From positions 1 to 57,680 of the forward strand of contig QUFP01000030.1 of assembly GCA_003478935.1 (NCBI GenBank): 57,680 nucleotides of DNA, given 5' to 3'. The position numbers and the translations under genes are program-made. This DNA is from Firmicutes bacterium AF25-13AC (lineage in GTDB: Bacteria; Bacillota; Clostridia; Lachnospirales; Lachnospiraceae). Below are positions 53,779 through 57,680 of the stretch, in pieces (the stretch's first letter is position 1; each line of letters begins with the position of its first letter). The notes beneath the pieces are model-generated. The model was not told the DNA's origin. It made no database searches and was given only the letters and a program-made list of their open reading frames with translations.

Positions 53779-54816
53779 TTACCAGATGTTCATGATATGC
53801 TGAACAATAAGACTTACAGCTGTGATTCCACACCAGCATGACGCACCAATAATAATAGGCTTTCCACCTGTTTTGATGAGCTGGATTACATTGCTGTTTA
53901 ATCCGATGGCAGCCATAGCCATAATAATCATAAACTTTGACAATTCCTTAATTGGATGAAATACTTGCGCATCAATTCCATTATGTACGCAAACTGTTGT
54001 AATTATTGCTGCAATCACAAAATAAAGTATGAACATTGGAAATGTTCTTTTTAAACTAAAGCTTGAACCTTTCATTCCTTCTTTTGCTTTTTTTTGAGCT
54101 CGTATAAATGATAATCCGAGTGTAATAGGTATTATGGCAAGTGTTCTTGTAAGTTTTACGGTTACTGCTTTATTTAATGTTTCGCTTCCAAGATTCCACA
54201 TACTGTCCCATGTTGATGCGGCAGCTGTTACAGATGATGTGTCATTGATTGCTGTTCCTGCAAAAATACCAAATGCATCACCATGAACAGTATCAAATCC
54301 TATTGCTTTGCCAAGTATAGGGAAGAAGATGGCTGCAAGTACGTTGAAAAAGAAAATTACTGCGATTGCCTGGGCGATTTCATCATCATCTGCATCAATA
54401 ATAGGTGCAGTTGCTGCGATAGCAGAGCCGCCGCAGATTGAAGAGCCAACACCTACAAGTATTGATGTATTTGCAGGTACTTTTAAAGCTTTCTTCAATA
54501 TCCACGCAATAACAAGAGATGTTGTGATAGTACAAATAATGATTGGCAGCGATTGCTTTCCTGTCTGAAAGATTACTCCGAGATTCATTCCAAATCCAAG
54601 TAAAACAACTGCAGTCTGAAGGATTATTTTTGATGTCCACTTAATTTCTGCCTCTGCATTTTTCTTATCATTCCAAAACATTGTGATAATCATTCCTGCT
54701 ATGATTGCAATAACAGCGCCTCCCACCACTGGAAATATTTTTCCTAAGAACCATGATGGAATGGCAATTGCAAGACAAAAAAGAATACCAATTCCATTTT
54801 TTTTAATAAAATTCAT
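53779..54816 (-). CDS. UPF0324/YeiH-type putative sulfate exporter
   Basis: 345 residues with about 10 membrane segments. Family motifs: LLGFGMNLGVIFQTG, VGVGSSICGGSAIAATAPIIDADDDEIAQAIAVIFFFNVLAA, GIFAGTAINDTSSVTAA. It probably exports sulfite/sulfonate-type anions; the substrate is not proven for the family. AGGAATTT precedes the ATG, and it has its own promoter. Confidence 0.88.
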   Translation of the reverse strand: MNFIKKNGIGILFCLAIAIPSWFLGKIFPVVGGAVIAIIAGMIITMFWNDKKNAEAEIKWTSKIILQTAVVLLGFGMNLGVIFQTGKQSLPIIICTITTSLVIAWILKKALKVPANTSILVGVGSSICGGSAIAATAPIIDADDDEIAQAIAVIFFFNVLAAIFFPILGKAIGFDTVHGDAFGIFAGTAINDTSSVTAAASTWDSMWNLGSETLNKAVTVKLTRTLAIIPITLGLSFIRAQKKAKEGMKGSSFSLKRTFPMFILYFVIAAIITTVCVHNGIDAQVFHPIKELSKFMIIMAMAAIGLNSNVIQLIKTGGKPIIIGASCWCGITAVSLIVQHIMNIW

Positions 54817-54855
54817 TTTATAAATTCCTTTCTTTGGTTTTGTTGTAACTATAGA

Positions 54856-54884
54856 ATTGTATCACTGTGCAATAATAATGTAAA
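54856..54884 (-). promoter_or_regulatory. Promoter of the UPF0324 gene
   Basis: On the minus strand TTTACA (54879-54884), 17-base spacer, TACAAT (54856-54861), 40 bases before the start codon. Confidence 0.6.
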
Positions 54885-54956
54885 TAAAAATTTGATAATG
54901 CTAGGATAAATAATAGGCTTGACATAATCGTGAATAAGTGGCAATGTTAAAATTAA

Positions 54957-55345
54957 CGAGTGGTAGCTAGGTAAAAGGCTTTTGCAGCAAGAGCACATTG
55001 AACCATCATCGGTTTCAGGTAATCTCCGGTTTTGGCAATTCAGACGGACTTTTTCTTTCCGGCAGATTCGTTGTTAGCAGGCGAAAGCCCACACCATGAG
55101 CATAAATGTTTTGCATCATCAAAAATGTTCATATCAACGCCTGTTTCTGCAAGAACAATCGTGGAGCTTAACTCCGTTATACCGGGCATGGTGCTGACAA
55201 ACCCCACAAACTCGTAATAAGGTTTGATACGGACATAGAGTTCCACCTCGGTCTGGGTAATCATATCGTCAAGATATCAATACTTTCCTGTGGATTCCAT
55301 ACAAACATGATAGCAATTATTCTCGATAAGCCAGTTGTGAAACCT
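54957..55345 (-). mobile_element. IS110-family transposase remnant
   Basis: On the minus strand an N-terminal piece (WLIENNCYHVCMESTGKY) is joined by deletion to the C-terminal Transposase_20 region (FVSTMPGITELSSTIVLAETGVD...WCGLSPANNESAGKKKS). A stop follows where relatives read Arg (TGA for CGA), then IAKTGDYLKPMMVQCALAAKAFY. Internal deletion plus nonsense change show an old, dead copy. Confidence 0.78.
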
Positions 55346-55443
55346 TGCGACTGAATAAATATGGTTTATTACCAATGATAAGAGTCCGGGCTCAATGTCC
55401 ACTTGTTTGTGCCTTGAGCGAAGCGAAAGGAATGATAAAAACT

Positions 55444-55782
55444 ATGAAAAATGTAAATCAACTGATTGGCTGCTGCGGGCTGGACTGCGAAAAATGCGAT
55501 GCCCGTATCGCAACGCTCACAAACGACAATGCCCTGCGCGAGAAAACCGCCGCCCTGTGGACAAAACTCAATGTGGTAACGATTACGCCGGAAATGATAA
55601 ACTGCATCGGCTGCTGCATAGAGGGTGCAAAAACGCCCTTCTGTGATAAGCTCTGCCCCGTACATAACTGTGTCCGGGAAAAGGGACTGGATACCTGTGC
55701 AGACTGCGGGCAGATGGATGGATGTCCGACGCTGGGGCAAATCGCCGTAAACAGCCCGTTTGTTTTGGAAAACCTGAAATAA
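55444..55782 (+). CDS. DUF3795 zinc-cluster protein
   Basis: 112 residues. Cys-rich: IGCCGLDCEKCDARIAT, then CIGCCIEGAKTPFCDKLCPVHNCVREKGLDTCADC, the DUF3795 pattern that binds metal. Richer in GC than the neighbouring genes and following IS110 debris, so possibly acquired. Start uncertain: an in-frame ATG five codons upstream (55429) is also possible. Confidence 0.78.
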   Translation: MKNVNQLIGCCGLDCEKCDARIATLTNDNALREKTAALWTKLNVVTITPEMINCIGCCIEGAKTPFCDKLCPVHNCVREKGLDTCADCGQMDGCPTLGQIAVNSPFVLENLK

Positions 55783-55802
55783 AAATTTTCAGGGGACATA
55801 CT

Positions 55803-55988
55803 ATGTTTTATACTATTCAGGTTGCAAAGCGGTCTGCTACACGAACAAAACGGTTATTCGAGTTACCAGAGAAGCCAAGAACGCGCGCGAGAGTATCACT
55901 TTACGAAGTTGGAGATTGGTGGCTACAGATGGTATTCCAACTGAAAAAATATAATGCGCCTTTAAGAGATCAGGAGAAAATGTTATGA
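55803..55988 (+). CDS. Small unrecognised protein coupled to the phosphatase gene
   Basis: 61 codons (MFYTIQVAKRSATRTKRLF...) with AGGGGAC seven bases before the ATG, ending in an ATGA overlap with the phosphatase start. The basic, Arg-rich composition has no match I know. Spacing and coupling argue for a real gene or a leader peptide; the sequence itself could also be a remnant of a larger gene. Confidence 0.4.
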   Translation: MFYTIQVAKRSATRTKRLFELPEKPRTRARVSLYEVGDWWLQMVFQLKKYNAPLRDQEKML

Positions 55989-56452
55989 TAAAAGTTTTAT
56001 TCGTTTGCCACGGCAACATTTGTCGCAGTCCAATGGCTGAATTTATTTTTAAAGAAATGGTCAAAAAACATGGTTTAGAAGATCAATTTTTAATTAAGTC
56101 AGCAGCAACTAGTACAGAGGAAATTTGGAATGGAATTGGAAATCCAGTATATCCGCCAGCTAAAAAGGAGTTAGCTCGTCATGGAATTTCTTGTGACAAA
56201 AAGCGGGCAGTACAGATGTGTCGTGCAGATTATGAAAAATATGAGTATTTGATCGGGATGGACGACCGGAATATTTCTAATATGATTCGTATCGCAGGTG
56301 GTGATCCTGCGCACAAAATCTACAAACTTCTTATGTTTGCAGATGATCCGGGTGATATTGCAGATCCATGGTACACGGGTGAGTTTGGACGCACATATGA
56401 AGATATTGTCAGAGGCTGTGAGGGGCTGCTTAAACATTTGATTGAGAAATAA
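55985..56452 (+). CDS. Low-molecular-weight protein-tyrosine phosphatase
   Basis: 155 residues. The P-loop VCHGNICRSPMAE (nucleophile Cys8, Arg14) and the general-acid loop ADPWYTGEFGRTYEDI are intact. Such phosphatases act on protein tyrosine phosphate, often in polysaccharide control. CAGGAG lies before the ATG. Confidence 0.92.
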   Translation: MIKVLFVCHGNICRSPMAEFIFKEMVKKHGLEDQFLIKSAATSTEEIWNGIGNPVYPPAKKELARHGISCDKKRAVQMCRADYEKYEYLIGMDDRNISNMIRIAGGDPAHKIYKLLMFADDPGDIADPWYTGEFGRTYEDIVRGCEGLLKHLIEK

Positions 56453-56563
56453 AGAAAAGGTTATCTGCGTACAATCATAGAAAAATCCTATAACAGGTTA
56501 TTTTGTTCTCAGATTGGACAAAAGACATTTCGCAAAGTATCATAAAAGAGAAAAAGGAAAGGT

Positions 56564-57273
56564 ATGGTACGCGAAATGAAAAACAGCATACGGGAAGCGC
56601 TTGTTAAGTCGCTTCCTATTTTTTTAAGCTATATCTGTGTGGCATTTGGATATGGACTTTTGATGCAAAAAGCAGGGTTTGCTTGGTACTATGCATTATT
56701 CACGAGTTTTATTATATATACGGGTGCATTCCAGTTTGTATTAATCACATTTCTAAAGAGTGGTGCATCAATTGTTACGATTGCGATTACGGCATTCCTT
56801 ATGAATAGCCGTCAAAGCTTTTACAGCCTGACATTTTTGCAAGATTTTAAGGCAATGGGCACGGCAAAATGGTATATGATACATACGATGACAGATGAGA
56901 CATATGCGGTAAATTGTACGCTTTCATCAGAAGATCCGAATCGCAGACAAGTAATGTTTTTTGTCGCATTGTTTTCTCGAATTTACTGGATGGCAGGAAC
57001 AATACTTGGGGGTTTATTTGGTCAGCTGTTAGGTCAGATTCCAGATGGTATTGATTTTTGTATGACAGCGTTGTTTGTTATTATTTTATTGATCAATGGG
57101 AAAAGACAAGGAATCATGTACCAGCATTGATTGGACTTGGAACAGGGATTATCTGCCTGCTCTTTTTTGGAAAAAGCAATTTTATTTTGCCAGCATTGAT
57201 TATTGCATCTGGCATTTTGCTTTTATGGCAGAGAAAAGAGAAAAAAGAGGTGCATGATGAGAAAACCTATTGA
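56564..57273 (+). pseudogene. azlC: AzlC-type branched-chain amino acid exporter, with an apparent 1-base deletion
   Basis: The frame from AAAGGAAAGGTATGG carries the AzlC start (SLPIFLSYICVAFGYGLLMQKAG, YTGAFQFVLI, FLMNSRQSFYSLTFL). It shifts at about 57090, where one T is missing in TTATT-GATCAATGG. The other frame (DQWEKTRNHVPALIGLGTGIICLLFFG) completes the last helices and overlaps azlD by 17 bases, as in normal azlCD operons. Full product would be about 236 residues. Confidence 0.8.
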
Positions 57274-57448
57274 AATTTTTTTAATTATTATAATGTGTGC
57301 AATTATTACGTTTGGACTTCGTGCACTTCCGTTTGCTATTTTTCGCGGGGAACGCAAGATGCCTGTGTGGTTAGAGCAGTTAGGAAAAGAACTGCCGCCG
57401 CTCATTATGGCAGTGTTGATTGTATATTGCCTAAGAGATCTGACTTAA
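57257..57448 (+). pseudogene. azlD: AzlD small subunit, 3'-truncated
   Basis: 63 codons: IEIFLIIIMCAIITFGLRALPFAIFRGERKMPVWLEQLGKELPPLIMAVLIVYCLRD, a clear AzlD beginning, then a stop where foreign sequence starts. The family is about 100-110 residues with another two helices, which are missing. Confidence 0.75.
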
Positions 57449-57640
57449 CCCAGCGGCAAGCCACTGTGGTTCCATTGGCGGAGTTCTAGTGCCTGCGTAC
57501 ATCGCAAGGACTTTGGCAGACACATCTGTTCCAGAGCAACAAAACTCGCGAACAAGCAGTCCTACGACCATATTTGTGTCGATTCGATGGAACTGAATCT
57601 TCACATTCGCGTTCTCTGGGCCACAAGATCTCCCAGATGG
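57437..57640 (-). pseudogene. Unrecognised gene tail joined to azlD
   Basis: On the minus strand an open frame without a start reads NVKIQFHRIDTNMVVGLL, REFCCSGTDVSAKVLAMYAG, then EPQWLAAGLSQIS-stop. It looks coding but I do not recognise it. It has less A+T than azlD and defines the breakpoint of the azlD truncation. The frame is blocked by a stop near 57640. Confidence 0.35.
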
Positions 57641-57680
57641 ATACTAAGTCAAATACCCGGGGCTATGAAATTAAACGGTA

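Overview
The window looks like chromosome of an AT-rich, Gram-positive Clostridia member, most likely a Lachnospiraceae gut bacterium. The evidence is GGAGG ribosome sites close to ATG/GTG/TTG starts, sigma-A promoters with 17-base spacers, a Firmicutes-type type VII secretion system (T7SS), and gut genes such as a CUT1 sugar importer with GH30, ThrE, ProX and a rubredoxin-flavin reductase. The species is not identifiable from what I can see. No rRNA, tRNA, CRISPR or riboswitch was recognised.

Region 1 (121-24218, all minus strand) is one long, tightly packed operon of about 20 genes that I read as a single system. In transcription order it encodes: a membrane-anchored zinc-ribbon GTPase; a membrane-anchored NPCBM-like protein; a GrpE-like protein; a dedicated Hsp70 without a C-terminal lid; a zinc-ribbon protein followed by an FN3-like protein (probably one gene split by a frameshift); a soluble zinc-ribbon GTPase; a GAP1-like GTPase-associated protein; a 198-residue unknown; a coiled-coil protein; a TNT-domain (NAD+ glycohydrolase-like) toxin; a toxin-less paralogue; a TPR protein; three WXG100-class proteins; a Pro/Trp repeat protein; a two-piece EssC ATPase; and a last WXG100 protein. 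So a GTPase/Hsp70 module is built into a T7SS toxin-export operon.

Region 2 (24240-25760) is its control region. The operon promoter, the promoter of a neighbouring repeat/CFI-box protein gene and the promoter of an XRE regulator each carry a TTATC-N6-GATAA type dyad beside the -35 box. The first two promoters share a 22-base identical block. This suggests one XRE-controlled regulon.

Region 3 (25.8-37.0 kb) is a mosaic of ordinary accessory genes and wreckage: IS66 remnants joined to a 5'-truncated UDP-glucose dehydrogenase, HAD phosphatase, acetyltransferases, ProX, an HD hydrolase, a frameshifted glycosidase-like gene, a flavin reductase-rubredoxin with a premature stop, a tandem GNAT fusion, a TauE/SafE-cupredoxin gene next to a DUF2318 lipoprotein, and a pile-up of truncated genes (GGDEF, HD fragment, IS3 orfA, TetR).

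Region 4 (37-47.3 kb, mostly plus) holds small membrane proteins, an S66 peptidase, three MATE exporters, a ThrE pair, a zinc alcohol dehydrogenase, a Nudix hydrolase and a broken AEC permease. Region 5 (47.6-53.7 kb) is a self-contained sugar locus: LacI operator array, binding protein, two CUT1 permeases, LacI regulator and a cytosolic GH30 enzyme, with no ATPase gene. Region 6 (53.8-57.7 kb) has a UPF0324 exporter, IS110 remains, DUF3795, a low-molecular-weight phosphatase and azlC-azlD, with azlD cut off near the right edge.

A caution for the whole window: at least nine genes are interrupted by what looks like a single missing base, far more than expected from gene decay. Base-calling or assembly deletions are a serious alternative, so split genes here should not be taken as biology without read-level checks.
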